This document shows positions 18,141 to 26,943 of a stretch of DNA of 36,702 nt, one piece after another. Source of the DNA: Gammaproteobacteria bacterium RIFCSPLOWO2_12_47_11 (GTDB taxonomy: Bacteria; Pseudomonadota; Gammaproteobacteria; Eutrophobiales; Eutrophobiaceae); the NCBI GenBank assembly GCA_001801885.1, contig MGYU01000054.1, positions 1-36,702 on the forward strand, written 5' to 3'. A model generated the notes under the pieces. That model was not told the DNA's origin and ran no database searches. It worked only from the letters and a program-made list of their open reading frames with translations. The translations under genes and the position numbers were made by a program. Every line of letters begins with the position of its first letter. Within the stretch, counting starts at the first letter, position 1.

Positions 18141-18715
18141 AGAATTGTTTCTTTACCGGTTTTTCCCTTGAATCCGGGAATCATTCTGATCAGTATATTA
18201 TTTTTCAATATAAAATGGTGTCGTAGTGCCGCCATAGTGTGCAAACTGATGATTGCCAGTAATGTCCAGACCAGAATTTTATGAGTTCCCTTGGCTATAG
18301 TCGCTATATACTTGTCCGGTTCGACCAGATCGGGCCAGTTAAATATTCCGAACCAGCTGACTGTCAGGTTTGAAGCGGAGGAGTTGATCCAGCCGGCAAC
18401 CGGTATACACAGCAATAAAATGTAAAACAACCAGTGGATCAGACGTGCCAATCGCTGTTCATGGCTGGACATTCCTGCCGGGAGTAGTGGCACCTGGTTG
18501 GAAAGACGCCACAGTAGCCGAAGTATCATCAATATGAATATGGTCATACCGATCGACTTGTGTCTCGACAACAGGATGAGCCGTTGCATGCCCAGGGGGA
18601 GATCGGCGGCGATGCTGCCAACAACAAACTGAATGGAAACAAACACAACGATAATCCAGTGCAGGGTCTGGGAAATAATACCATAACGTTCAGGACTGTT
18701 GCGCAACATCACCAT
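18137..18715 (-). CDS. Cytochrome b561 (YceJ/CybB-like)
   Basis: A 192-residue inner-membrane di-heme cytochrome with four helices. Candidate heme ligands are His19 (TLHWI), His52 (SRHKSIG), His145 (GTHKILVW) and His159 (SLHTMAALRHH), the usual positions in the family. Members pass electrons from quinol or superoxide to partners; CybB oxidises superoxide. It is the first gene of the pair with the YceI gene. Its start lies 58 bp from a divergent YceI lipoprotein, and the gap holds a perfect palindrome. Confidence 0.9.
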   Translation of the reverse strand: MVMLRNSPERYGIISQTLHWIIVVFVSIQFVVGSIAADLPLGMQRLILLSRHKSIGMTIFILMILRLLWRLSNQVPLLPAGMSSHEQRLARLIHWLFYILLLCIPVAGWINSSASNLTVSWFGIFNWPDLVEPDKYIATIAKGTHKILVWTLLAIISLHTMAALRHHFILKNNILIRMIPGFKGKTGKETIL

Positions 18716-18733
18716 TGGACTTACTGTATAGCA

Positions 18734-18748
18734 GAATGTTTAACATTC
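18734..18748. promoter_or_regulatory. Perfect palindrome in a divergent intergenic region (operator candidate)
   Basis: GAATGTT-T-AACATTC is a perfect 7-1-7 inverted repeat in the middle of the 58-bp gap between the cytochrome b561-YceI operon and the divergent YceI lipoprotein gene. Its place and symmetry fit a repressor or activator site for both. I cannot name the regulator. Confidence 0.45.
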
Positions 18749-18773
18749 AATTTAAAATTATCAGACATCAATA

Positions 18774-19511
18774 ATGAAGAATAATACCCCTGATACGGGC
18801 AGCACCGGTGTACTGGCCAGTTTATGCCTACTGACAGTCATCCTCCTTGCCGGTTGCCAAACGGCTATTCCCACGGAAACAACAGCAGCGCAGGAACCTG
18901 CACATTTATCATCTCCCAATGTATTGCCGGTAAAAAATTCGACCCGATTCAGTATTGATACCGGCCGGTCTGAAATGCGGATCCTGGTATACCGCGGCGG
19001 ACCACTGGCCAGGTTCGGACACAATCATGTCATGCTTGTAAAAGAGATAACAGGCGATATTTATCTGGCGAAAAGTTTTCATGATTCCGGTTTTATTATT
19101 CATTTCCCGATAAAGGCTATAGAAGTCGATCCAGTGGAAGCACGCGTAGATGAGGGTGAAGAATTTGCCACCAAACCACCGGCTGAGGCGATTGAGGCAA
19201 CACGCAAGAACATGCTGGGGCCTGCGGTCCTGGATGCGGAAAAATATCCCGAGATAACCATACGATCAGTTTCCATCATTGGGCCCGAGAAGGGTTCCGG
19301 GGTAACATTGCAAATTACTTTACATGGTATTACCAGAGAGTTTACTACGCCTGTTGCCATGGAAACTCATGATAAAAGTCTGGCTGCAACGGGCGTGTTC
19401 ACTTTACGCACATCGGATTTCAATATCACACCATTCAGTGTTCTGGGCGGAGGATTGCAGGTACAGGACGAAATTAAAGTCCGCTTTCGTATTATTGCAG
19501 AAAAAATCTGA
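18774..19511 (+). CDS. YceI-family lipoprotein
   Basis: A 245-residue protein with a lipoprotein signal: hydrophobic core, then LLAGC with Cys28. A Pro/Thr-rich spacer (29-58) leads to a YceI-like barrel: STRFSIDTGRSEMRILVYRGG, ARFGHNH, DAEKYPEITI, LQITLHGITREFTTPV and a last strand ending KVRFRIIAEKI. It is longer than the soluble YceI encoded on the other strand and anchored to a membrane, which suggests two YceI proteins at different sites. It is divergent from the cytochrome b561 gene. There is no clear ribosome site before the ATG. Confidence 0.82.
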   Translation: MKNNTPDTGSTGVLASLCLLTVILLAGCQTAIPTETTAAQEPAHLSSPNVLPVKNSTRFSIDTGRSEMRILVYRGGPLARFGHNHVMLVKEITGDIYLAKSFHDSGFIIHFPIKAIEVDPVEARVDEGEEFATKPPAEAIEATRKNMLGPAVLDAEKYPEITIRSVSIIGPEKGSGVTLQITLHGITREFTTPVAMETHDKSLAATGVFTLRTSDFNITPFSVLGGGLQVQDEIKVRFRIIAEKI

Positions 19512-19606
19512 AACTGGTGGACCAGTCTGGTGCAGACATGTATTTCTGACAATATATTACCTGGACCCCGTGCACACAGGGTTGATCTTGGTTTTGAACA
19601 GTCGTA

Positions 19607-20023
19607 TTACATCCCGTCACATACGTGGCCGGTACCGGAGAAATCACCTTCTGCACCGGGGGGCATGGGCATTTGTTGCATCATCTCCTGTGCCATTTCA
19701 CCGCATTTTTTCATCTCCTGCATTTCTTTTGATTTGGCGATTTCCTTGCCATAATTCATGGCCGTGCTTTGCGCCTCATCACGTTTCCCCGCGGCACACA
19801 GGGCTTCTACTTCTGCCCGCATTTTCTCACCTTTGGCATTCAGCGATTGCATGGCTGACTGGTCCATCCGGGCAAAGCATTCCTGCATCTTTTCCGCGTT
19901 TTGCATCATTTGTTGCATTTGCTCTTCTGTCATACCGGCATTATCAGCCAGTGCAGGTTGAATTAATGACGTGCAAAAGAGGAATATAAAAACAGATTTC
20001 CATATAAAACTTTTTGTAATCAT
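19607..20023 (-). CDS. Met-rich exported hypothetical protein
   Basis: A 138-residue protein with a signal peptide (cleavage near ALA, residue 26). The mature part is helical and rich in Met, Gln and Glu (EEQMQQMMQ, MAQEMMQQMPMPP) with four cysteines. A very good ribosome site (GGAGGTT) lies 6 bp before the ATG. It begins 26 bp after the M48 protease gene on the same strand, so the two are probably one operon. Function unknown; Met-rich periplasmic proteins sometimes bind copper, but nothing here proves it. Confidence 0.7.
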   Translation of the reverse strand: MITKSFIWKSVFIFLFCTSLIQPALADNAGMTEEQMQQMMQNAEKMQECFARMDQSAMQSLNAKGEKMRAEVEALCAAGKRDEAQSTAMNYGKEIAKSKEMQEMKKCGEMAQEMMQQMPMPPGAEGDFSGTGHVCDGM

Positions 20024-20049
20024 GATGTAACCTCCAATTTACTTGATAT

Positions 20050-20856
20050 TTACCTGCATTGTGGAATCTTGCCTTGTGATCTGGCTTGATTAAATAATTG
20101 TTGTGCTTTGGGCATGGCATTTTTCAAATCATTGATACGGGTCTGGTGCGCAGGATGGGTCGAGAGGAATTCGGGGGGTTGTCCTCCGCTTTTCTTGCCC
20201 ATGTTCTGCCATAACAGAATACTGGCCATCGGGTTGAAACCAGCCTTGGCCATATATTGCAGGCCCAGAATATCTGCTTCGCCTTCCTGTCCGCGCCCAT
20301 AAGGTAAAAGTATCCCGATCTGGGCGCCCAGTCCCAGTAATCCCAGAAGTTGTGCTTTTTCAGGGCTTGCCGTACCAGCTATCATCTGGGCCAGTTGCAT
20401 ACCGGATTGTGCCGCAAAAGCTGCGGATATCCTGGCATTGCCATGATCTGCAATAACATGGGCAATTTCATGGCCAATCACGGCAGCAAGCTGGTTCTGG
20501 TCATTGGCAACCTTGAGCAAACCGGTATAGACGCCAATTTTGCCGCCGGGCAAGGCAAAGGCATTGACAGCCTCATCATCGAACAGGGTCAATTCCCATT
20601 TGGATCTGGAGGGTACTTCACGGGTAATTGCATCAGCCACGCAGTTAACATATGCCGTTGTTCCTGGGTCACTGGAAGCCGGGGTTTTTTGCTTCATTTC
20701 ATCATAGGCGGTAATACCCATTCGGGCTATTTCGCTGTCTGGAAATAATTTCAGTTGTCTTTGCCCGGTCGGAGATGTTGCACAAGATACCAGCACCAGG
20801 ACTGCTATAGTCCATATCCAGAATATGCCCTTATTACGTGATAAAAATGGCCTCAT
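20050..20856 (-). CDS. M48-family metalloprotease lipoprotein (LoiP/BepA-like)
   Basis: A 268-residue protein from the ATG at 20856, chosen for a GGAGGA site about 9 bp upstream and a correct lipoprotein signal (VLVSC, Cys25). The frame extends upstream to 20967, but those residues do not form a signal. The zinc site HEIAH (129-133) and the downstream Glu in GQEGEADILGLQYM are the M48 signature. ALPGGKIGVYTGLL is also typical. Close homologues act in outer-membrane protein quality control (LoiP) or barrel assembly (BepA). There is no TPR tail as in BepA, so it is closer to LoiP in layout. The Met-rich gene follows in the operon. Confidence 0.9.
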   Translation of the reverse strand: MRPFLSRNKGIFWIWTIAVLVLVSCATSPTGQRQLKLFPDSEIARMGITAYDEMKQKTPASSDPGTTAYVNCVADAITREVPSRSKWELTLFDDEAVNAFALPGGKIGVYTGLLKVANDQNQLAAVIGHEIAHVIADHGNARISAAFAAQSGMQLAQMIAGTASPEKAQLLGLLGLGAQIGILLPYGRGQEGEADILGLQYMAKAGFNPMASILLWQNMGKKSGGQPPEFLSTHPAHQTRINDLKNAMPKAQQLFNQARSQGKIPQCR

Positions 20857-21022
20857 AACCATGTTCCTCCGGTTTAAAATTCCACTATTTCTGAATGTGA
20901 TTCTGCAAGCAGATACTAATAACTGCTTTGAATACTCTGAATTAATAACGTTCAGTCGATTAACCATGATGATTATCTTTTCCTGCGCCCTGCTGGTGTA
21001 TCTATAGTATTCTGGTCTAAAT

Positions 21023-22258
21023 TTATATTTTATTTACTTCATCATCAGTTTGCAGATCAACAGCGGCCTGTGATGTACGTAACAGGGGAGTAAAGTGCGT
21101 TTTGTTTTCATCCTTAATCCTGATCCCGTGTTGTTTCCAGTACCATGCATAACAACCCAGAAAAGTCCCCGCCAGAATAAATAATGCAAACAACATGTAA
21201 CGGCCAAGAAGATGCATCAGGAATCCACCGATAGCAGGACCCAGGGCAGCACCAATGCCGAATACAAACAGCAGGTTTGTCGTGACTGCCACACGGTCCG
21301 TTGCATCCGGATGATCATTGGCGTGTGCCACGCTGAGTGGATAGATTGAAAACATCATGCCGCCGTAGATAAACATGCAGAATGCCAGCCAGTAATGTGT
21401 CATTGTTGGTGCGAAAATAACCAGCAGGGAAGCGAATACACTGATGAAGCTGACTGACATGATTGTTGTCCTCCGGTCTGTCCGGTCGGACCAGTAACCG
21501 ATAGGCCACTGTAATACTATTCCGCCGAGTATAGTCGTACTCATGAACAGGGCAATTCCCAGTTCAGACAAGTCTGATAAACGTGCAAACAACGGACCCA
21601 GCGACCAGAACAAACTGCCAAGCAGGCCGGAGATCAAACTTCCCATAAACCCCAATGACGATGTTTGATAGACATCACGCAGTCTGAGCTTGATTTGCTT
21701 GACAGGTGTTGGTTCGCGGATATGAGTCAACGCCACGGGTACGAGACTGATACTGAATAGTGCAGCAGATATAGCAAACAATTCCATGGAACGGATATCT
21801 CCTGCGAGAATCAGGAATTGGCCTGCAGCAAGAAACACCAGATTAACGAGGATATAAATGGAAAATATCTGGCCACGATTATCATTAGTGGCTTGCGTAT
21901 TCAACCAGCTTTCCGTCACCATGAAGATCCCGACGATACAGATGCCGAGGATGAATCGCATAATCCCCCATATCCATGGATCCACCCAGAGTCCAATTAA
22001 TATCATCGTACTGGCACAGATTGCAGCCATGGCTGCAAAAGTGCGTATATGTCCTACACGCTCAATGATACCGGGGCAGAGGAAGGTACCAGCAACAAAG
22101 CCGATGAAATACATCGACATGATGAAACCAATCGATGTTTCGGTAAAGCCTTCATCAATTCCACGCAATGCCAGGAGTGTGCCCTGCAATCCATTCCCGA
22201 ATAACAAAATGCCAATACCCAGCAACAGACTGGAAATTGTGAAGATTGTTCTTGCCAT
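21023..22258 (-). CDS. MFS transporter (YcaD-like)
   Basis: A 411-residue transporter with 12 predicted helices, no large loops and a charged C-terminus. Motifs include GNGLQGTLLALRG in helix 1, GFVAGTFLCPGIIERVG with the MFS motif A position, RFILGICIVGIFMVTESWLN, and GYWSDRTDRRT between helices 6 and 8. TESWLN is typical of the YcaD-like group. The substrate is unknown. The 166-bp gap to the M48 gene suggests a separate transcript. Confidence 0.85.
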   Translation of the reverse strand: MARTIFTISSLLLGIGILLFGNGLQGTLLALRGIDEGFTETSIGFIMSMYFIGFVAGTFLCPGIIERVGHIRTFAAMAAICASTMILIGLWVDPWIWGIMRFILGICIVGIFMVTESWLNTQATNDNRGQIFSIYILVNLVFLAAGQFLILAGDIRSMELFAISAALFSISLVPVALTHIREPTPVKQIKLRLRDVYQTSSLGFMGSLISGLLGSLFWSLGPLFARLSDLSELGIALFMSTTILGGIVLQWPIGYWSDRTDRRTTIMSVSFISVFASLLVIFAPTMTHYWLAFCMFIYGGMMFSIYPLSVAHANDHPDATDRVAVTTNLLFVFGIGAALGPAIGGFLMHLLGRYMLFALFILAGTFLGCYAWYWKQHGIRIKDENKTHFTPLLRTSQAAVDLQTDDEVNKI

Positions 22259-22346
22259 ATATTTTATTATAACAAATAACTTCTGCCTGAATGCAGATGA
22301 TATTTAATCAATACATGATCTGCTTACAACAAAGAGGTATTTCACT

Positions 22347-22765
22347 ATGATAAAAAAGACTCGCGATTGTAATTCGGGATGATGCCTGCGATAAATTACT
22401 TACACCACTTACCTTTGCGTATGTATTAGGCAGGGAAGAGACAGAGTTGATATTCTGTTTGTGCTCTGGGTAGTTCGCGTACTCACAGAATCCGGCATAG
22501 CCTCTCTTAAGGTTGATGGATGTCATGCTACTGAAGAAGACTGGTTGAAAGAAAAACTGAAAAAGGATGGCGATCCGGTGGAAACCCATGAATTCATCAA
22601 AAAGCTCAAAGAAACTGGTAAAGTCCGTTTATACGGTTGCTGGCTCGCGCCGCTGCAACATTCGATGTTGAAGAAAATGACATGATTCCGGGAGCAGACG
22701 GGATCGTGAATTCAGTCTGGTTCCTTAATGAAAAAGCCGTCATGGCAGATCACTGCCAGTATTTC
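22347..22765 (+). pseudogene. DsrE-family protein, inactivated by frameshifts
   Basis: Pieces of one DsrE-like sulfurtransferase-family protein lie in order in three frames. Frame A from 22357 reads RLAIVIRDDACDKLLTPL. A shift near 22440 gives VDILFVLWVVRVLTESG and DGCHATEEDWLKEKL up to LYGC (22640). A shift near 22640-22650 gives [16 protein letters not shown] and [16 protein letters not shown] to DHCQYF. A further shift in the A6 run at 22352-22357 separates the ATG (22347, with AAAGAGGT upstream) from the first piece. Intact relatives are short cytosolic proteins of sulfur metabolism. The adjacent convergent isoaspartyl peptidase gene is intact. Sequencing error is possible but three shifts in 300 bp favour real decay. 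Confidence 0.7.
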
Positions 22766-22789
22766 TGGTTTAAAAACCTGCAAATATAT

Positions 22790-23698
22790 CTATTTTATTT
22801 TGCAGTGTATCTCACCACTGCGTTCTATCCAGCCGTGGACCATGGTGCGTGTGTTGAAACGCGCAGAGCAACGCCCATATTTGTCGATGACGATCACGCC
22901 ACCCCGCCCATTAACCTTTCGCTTTAAATAATTAATACCCTGTTTTGCAGCAGACGCCGCATCCAGTTTTTTGAATGCGATCAGATCTGCAATATGCTTG
23001 GCCAGTACCGTGCACATGAACATCTCGCCATGACCTGTAGTTGATACAGCACAGGTCTTGTTGTCTGCATATAGACCCGCACCGATAATAGGTGTATCAC
23101 CAACGCGTCCTTGTGACTTGCACACCAGCCCACCAGTGGAAGTTGCAGCGGCAAGATTTCCTCTTTTATCCATGGCCACAGCACCGATAGTGCCATGTTT
23201 CTGATTTTCCTTTATACGCATGGTAGTGTGTAATTTATTATATTCCTCAAGTCTTTTGTCAGTTATGAAATAACATTCACTTACGGTTTTAGAGCCATGT
23301 TGTTTTGCAAAACGCAGTGCACCGTTTCCGATCAACAACACATGTTTGCTCTTCACAAGCACAAGCCGTGCCAGTTGTACGGGATTGGCAATACGTGTGA
23401 TTCCGGCTACAGCACCTGCGTTCAGACTTTTCCCATCCATGATAGCCGCATCCAGTTCTACTTTGCCAGCTTCATTCAGAACAGCCCCACGTCCGGCATT
23501 GAACAAGGGATTGTCTTCCAGCATGGAAGCACACATTTCAACTGCATCAAGTGCCGTGCCGCCGCGTCTTAATATTTTTTGACCGTATTCCAGGATAATC
23601 TGCAAGCTTTCAAGATAGGGTTGGGCATCTATATGTTTGCGGACAAGATCCAGTTCTCCCGCACCGCCATGAATCATCAAAGACCAGGTTTTTGCCAT
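22790..23698 (-). CDS. Isoaspartyl peptidase / plant-type L-asparaginase (Ntn hydrolase)
   Basis: A 302-residue cytosolic enzyme of the IaaA/EcAIII type. The precursor self-cleaves before the catalytic Thr in HGTIGAVA (Thr170). The STGG turn (187-190), [12 protein letters not shown] and TTGHGE motifs form the substrate site. The N-terminal HGGAG and the [10 protein letters not shown] segments are also conserved. It removes beta-aspartyl residues from peptides and hydrolyses asparagine. Compared with E. coli IaaA it is about 20 residues shorter. It stands alone; the DsrE remnant lies convergently beyond its 3' end. Confidence 0.92.
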   Translation of the reverse strand: MAKTWSLMIHGGAGELDLVRKHIDAQPYLESLQIILEYGQKILRRGGTALDAVEMCASMLEDNPLFNAGRGAVLNEAGKVELDAAIMDGKSLNAGAVAGITRIANPVQLARLVLVKSKHVLLIGNGALRFAKQHGSKTVSECYFITDKRLEEYNKLHTTMRIKENQKHGTIGAVAMDKRGNLAAATSTGGLVCKSQGRVGDTPIIGAGLYADNKTCAVSTTGHGEMFMCTVLAKHIADLIAFKKLDAASAAKQGINYLKRKVNGRGGVIVIDKYGRCSARFNTRTMVHGWIERSGEIHCKIK

Positions 23699-23776
23699 AA
23701 ACTAATTATAAACATAGAAAATATTAATTTATTTACTATAATTTCTCCGGAGGGTATCACCTGAAGGAATTATTGA

Positions 23777-24001
23777 ATGACGGAGTATCAAATGGACCAT
23801 AGTATATATGAAGTTACCGAAATACTTGGCTTCAAGGTTACAGAAACCAGGCTTATTCAGGACGAACAAGTAATAAATAATCATTTCAATATCCGGAATA
23901 AGGACGGCGAAGTTGTCAGCAGGGATTATGATAGCCTTGATGAGCCGATAGCGTTACTGCGTGATCTGGTGAATTATATAAATGCTACAACTGGCCAATA
24001 A
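23777..24001 (+). CDS. Small hypothetical protein
   Basis: A 74-residue acidic soluble protein with no signal or helix span. The ATG has GAAGGA 8 bp upstream, and a TATAAT lies at 23738-23743, so expression is plausible. The pattern (YEVTEILGFKVTETRLIQDE, then a predicted helix DEPIALLRDLVNYIN) suggests a small alpha/beta fold. I do not recognise a family. A hairpin with an 8-bp stem follows. Confidence 0.55.
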   Translation: MTEYQMDHSIYEVTEILGFKVTETRLIQDEQVINNHFNIRNKDGEVVSRDYDSLDEPIALLRDLVNYINATTGQ

Positions 24002-24031
24002 TAATTTAGGCAACCTGACGGTTTGAATGCA

Positions 24032-24059
24032 TACCTGACACTTTCCGGATGGTCAGGTA
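24032..24059. terminator. Hairpin between convergent genes
   Basis: TACCTGAC (24032-24039) pairs perfectly with GTCAGGTA (24052-24059) across a 12-base loop. It sits between the stop at 24001 and the convergent stop at 24073. The T-run is weak, so efficiency is uncertain. Confidence 0.5.
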
Positions 24060-24072
24060 CTTGTGATTACAG

Positions 24073-25764
24073 TTACTTCTCCAGCACATAGACACCGGGA
24101 GCAGGTGCAAGCGGGATATATTTTTCATTACCTGGCGCGTGTGCAGGAACCATAGGGCCGCAGTATTCGTTTAACCACTTCACCCAATCGTCCCACCACG
24201 AACCTGACACTTTCTCCTGGCCAGCGCGCCAGGTTTCAGCATCTTTTATACCAGTAGCATCACCGGACCAGTAACGGCGTTTCGGTGGATCGACAGGCGG
24301 ACTGAGGATACCGAGAATATGACCGGAGGTAGCAAGCGTATAGCGTACAGGCGCAGGAATGAGTCCTGCGATCTTGAAAGTCTCCTTCCAGGGTGCGATG
24401 TGGTCCTGTTCGGTGCCTACTACGTAGAGCGGGGCATCGATGATGCGCAAATCGATGGGACGGCCGGCGAGTACCAACGTATCCGGCTGAACCAGGCAAT
24501 TCTCGAGATAAAAATTGCGCAGATAAAAGCTGTGCATGCTCTTCGGCAGCCGTGTGCAGTCTATGTTCCATTGCAGCACATCCATGGGCGGCGGACTTTC
24601 ACCAAAAAGATAATTCTGGATCACATAACGCCAGATCAGGCTGTTAGGGCGCAACCAGCGAAAAGATGAGCCCATATCACGGCCATCAAGGTGGCCACTC
24701 TTCTCCATTTTTGCCTCCAGTAACCGTATACTGTCTTCAGTGATAAAGGCATCAATATCGCCGGGGTTGCTGAAATCAACCAGCGTTGTCAACAGGGTCC
24801 AGTGACTGACAGGTGAAGCACCTTTCTTGTCCTGTTCAGACCAGGCCATCAGGGCGGTGAGTAGCGTACCGCCAATACAATACCCGACTGCGTGTACTGC
24901 AGGGACACCGCAGATTTCACGTGCAGTGTTGATGATGGCGAGCGCCCCTTTGGTAAGGTAGTCATCAAAGGTCGTGTCGCGCATTTCCGGGCCAGGATTT
25001 TTCCAGCTTGTAACAAAGACGGTGAATCCCTGGTTGACCAGATGATGGATCATGCTTTTGTCCGGCGTTAGATCGAGAATGTAATATTTATTAATCCAGG
25101 GCGCGATGATAACGATGGGTATGGTATGAACTATATCAGTGGTTGGTGTGTACTGGATCACTTCCAGCAACTCATTGCGAAATACCACGGTACCGGGCGT
25201 ACAGGCGATGTCCTTACCCAACTGGAAGGTTTCTTCATCGACCATGCTGATGTCACCCTTGCGTAAGTCTTCGAGCCATAGCTTGAAACCTTCGGCGAGA
25301 CTCATTCCGCCAGTAGTGATAAAACGGTTGATAGCGGCGGGATTGGACCACAGAAAATTACTGGGCGACATGGCATTAAGCATTTGTCTTGCCCAGAATG
25401 CGGCCCGGCGCCGGGTTTTGTCCGGAATATCCGGTGTGGCAAAAATAGTATCTTCAATAGCGCGTGTGCAAAGCAGATAATATTCTTTCAGGAAATCAAA
25501 CCAGGGATTTTCGATCCAGGCCTTGTCCTGGAAGCGTTCGTCCTGGGGGACGGGTGCCACGAAATCCGGAATAAAGTTGCCCACTGCTCGCTTGGCGACC
25601 TGCTGCTGAATCTCGAACAGATTCGTATAGAATTCCTGCATACTCTGCTGAAGTCTCTCCGGATTTCTGCTCCATGCTTCTATGATGGACGAACAGGAAG
25701 CAACAATTTCAAATGGGTCCAGGGCATTTAGTTGCGCTTTCTTATTGTCAGCATTGTTATCCAT
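24073..25764 (-). CDS. phaC: Class I poly(3-hydroxyalkanoate) synthase
   Basis: A 563-residue enzyme that polymerises 3-hydroxyacyl-CoA into storage polyester at the granule surface. The lipase-like box is GYCIGG with the catalytic Cys296; the general base is Asp454 (GTEQDHIAPW) and His482 lies in TSGHILG. ENPWFDFLKEYYLL near residue 85 and SPSNFLWSNP near 133 are class I landmarks. The length is slightly below the 580-600 usual for class I, with a short N-terminus. No phaA, phaB, phaR, phaE or phasin gene is adjacent, so monomer supply comes from elsewhere. Confidence 0.93.
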   Translation of the reverse strand: MDNNADNKKAQLNALDPFEIVASCSSIIEAWSRNPERLQQSMQEFYTNLFEIQQQVAKRAVGNFIPDFVAPVPQDERFQDKAWIENPWFDFLKEYYLLCTRAIEDTIFATPDIPDKTRRRAAFWARQMLNAMSPSNFLWSNPAAINRFITTGGMSLAEGFKLWLEDLRKGDISMVDEETFQLGKDIACTPGTVVFRNELLEVIQYTPTTDIVHTIPIVIIAPWINKYYILDLTPDKSMIHHLVNQGFTVFVTSWKNPGPEMRDTTFDDYLTKGALAIINTAREICGVPAVHAVGYCIGGTLLTALMAWSEQDKKGASPVSHWTLLTTLVDFSNPGDIDAFITEDSIRLLEAKMEKSGHLDGRDMGSSFRWLRPNSLIWRYVIQNYLFGESPPPMDVLQWNIDCTRLPKSMHSFYLRNFYLENCLVQPDTLVLAGRPIDLRIIDAPLYVVGTEQDHIAPWKETFKIAGLIPAPVRYTLATSGHILGILSPPVDPPKRRYWSGDATGIKDAETWRAGQEKVSGSWWDDWVKWLNEYCGPMVPAHAPGNEKYIPLAPAPGVYVLEK

Positions 25765-26042
25765 GTCGTACCTGCATCAAGCAAAAAGTATGGTTATTGA
25801 GCCTAGCATTACCAAACGACGAAAGCGAATCTCAACTGGAATGCAGCAGTTCTGATGCGCCAGTTTGCTATCAGAAGCAAAGACTGACAGAACTATATTT
25901 ATCATTAAGAATTATTCCAAGCTCTTTATTTTTCATGAATAATTCACTTATAAACCAGTATGCTACCGGATTTTTAATATTGTAAAGCTGCCTGAAAAGT
26001 ATTAAATAGCAAAATATAACAACGGGGGGGGAGGGTGCAATC

Positions 26043-26192
26043 ATGACCAATAAAGATCGCCGCCAGCAGCGGCATGTAATCAGTGGCCGGAGGAGCCTGA
26101 CAAATCGCAGGGTTGAAATCTATGATGATTACAATGGCCCGGAACGCCGTACTGGTGGCGACAGACGGACTATTCTTGACAGAAGAAGATAA
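26043..26192 (+). CDS. Small basic protein with RR-G-DRR repeats
   Basis: A 49-residue, strongly basic protein: 15 of its residues are Arg. It contains RRQQRHVI, GRRSLTNRRVEIYDD and a C-terminal RRTGGDRRTILDRRR stretch, which resembles the RRSGxDRR motif found at ends of many proteobacterial proteins. The ribosome region is unusual: eight consecutive G (26024-26031) then AGGG, 7-10 bp before the ATG. It is convergent with the next gene, 9 bp apart. Function unknown; nucleic-acid binding is only a guess from charge. Confidence 0.55.
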   Translation: MTNKDRRQQRHVISGRRSLTNRRVEIYDDYNGPERRTGGDRRTILDRRR

Positions 26193-26201
26193 TACCGGGG
26201 A

Positions 26202-26717
26202 CTATTCAAGTCTAAACCTGAATTTGTCTGACATGCTTTTCTGTGTGACTTCAATCTCGTTAAAGATAGAATCATTCAATTCAAGGAAAGGATTGAGCAT
26301 ATTGGATATTTCATAAAGATCGGCTTCCGTGCCGGGGTTATTGGATTCAATATATTTTATGATATCGGTATAAACAGTAATTATGTTGGCATCGTTATCC
26401 AGGAATTTCATCACCACCGCATGAAATTCCCTGCACACATCATAATCCGGTATAACTATCCGGGTTATCTTGTCAACAATAGACTGATGATTCTCTGACA
26501 AGGTGTCCAGCGCAATATTCATTTGTTTTACATCTATTTCTTCGTAACCATAATATTTATCCAGATAATCAACATAGCTTGAAAAGCTTTCTTCATCCTG
26601 TTCCAGCAAATCAATTACTGCATCATTAAAAGTAATGATTTCGTCCTGAATATTGCTGAAGCAGGTATAAGCGGCAAAAATAACGGCAGCGACAACGATC
26701 CACAATACATTTTTCAT
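26202..26717 (-). CDS. Hypothetical membrane-anchored protein
   Basis: The likely start is the ATG at 26717, which places one hydrophobic helix at residues 3-20 (VLWIVVAAVIFAAYTCF). The frame extends upstream to 26771, but that adds only a hydrophilic stretch. The remaining about 150 residues are acidic and helical, probably periplasmic, with a Cys (about 97) in DYDVCREFH. There are no repeats or catalytic motifs I recognise. The composition resembles helical sensor or scaffold domains. The ribosome site is weak (AAGAA). Confidence 0.6.
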   Translation of the reverse strand: MKNVLWIVVAAVIFAAYTCFSNIQDEIITFNDAVIDLLEQDEESFSSYVDYLDKYYGYEEIDVKQMNIALDTLSENHQSIVDKITRIVIPDYDVCREFHAVVMKFLDNDANIITVYTDIIKYIESNNPGTEADLYEISNMLNPFLELNDSIFNEIEVTQKSMSDKFRFRLE

Positions 26718-26912
26718 GATATTCTTCTTATTACCATCTGATTTGATTATGCCCACATAGGCAATTATCATCCAGTATTATGGTTGATAAATACGACGAA
26801 CAGATTAAAACTATCTTCTGATAAAAATACCCTGGATGGGGCCTGCATTAACAGTGCGGGCATGCAGGTGAAGTGCATATGCACAGAAAGTAAAGACGAT
26901 ATTATCTACATG

Positions 26913-26918
26913 TATAAT
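26913..26918 (+). promoter_or_regulatory. Candidate -10 element before the cNMP-binding gene
   Basis: TATAAT at 26913-26918 lies 26 bp before the TTG start, with a GAGGT ribosome site at 26931-26935. No good -35 box is seen at the usual distance, so activation by a factor is possible. The rest of the 26718-26943 gap holds no gene I can support. Confidence 0.3.
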
Positions 26919-26943
26919 TATTTATTTTTTGAGGTAATGAACA

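Noticed and set aside
19324-19989. 221-codon + strand frame across the YceI lipoprotein end and antisense to the Met-rich gene
   Set aside because: It starts inside the YceI gene in another frame and runs antisense to a gene with a signal peptide and strong ribosome site.
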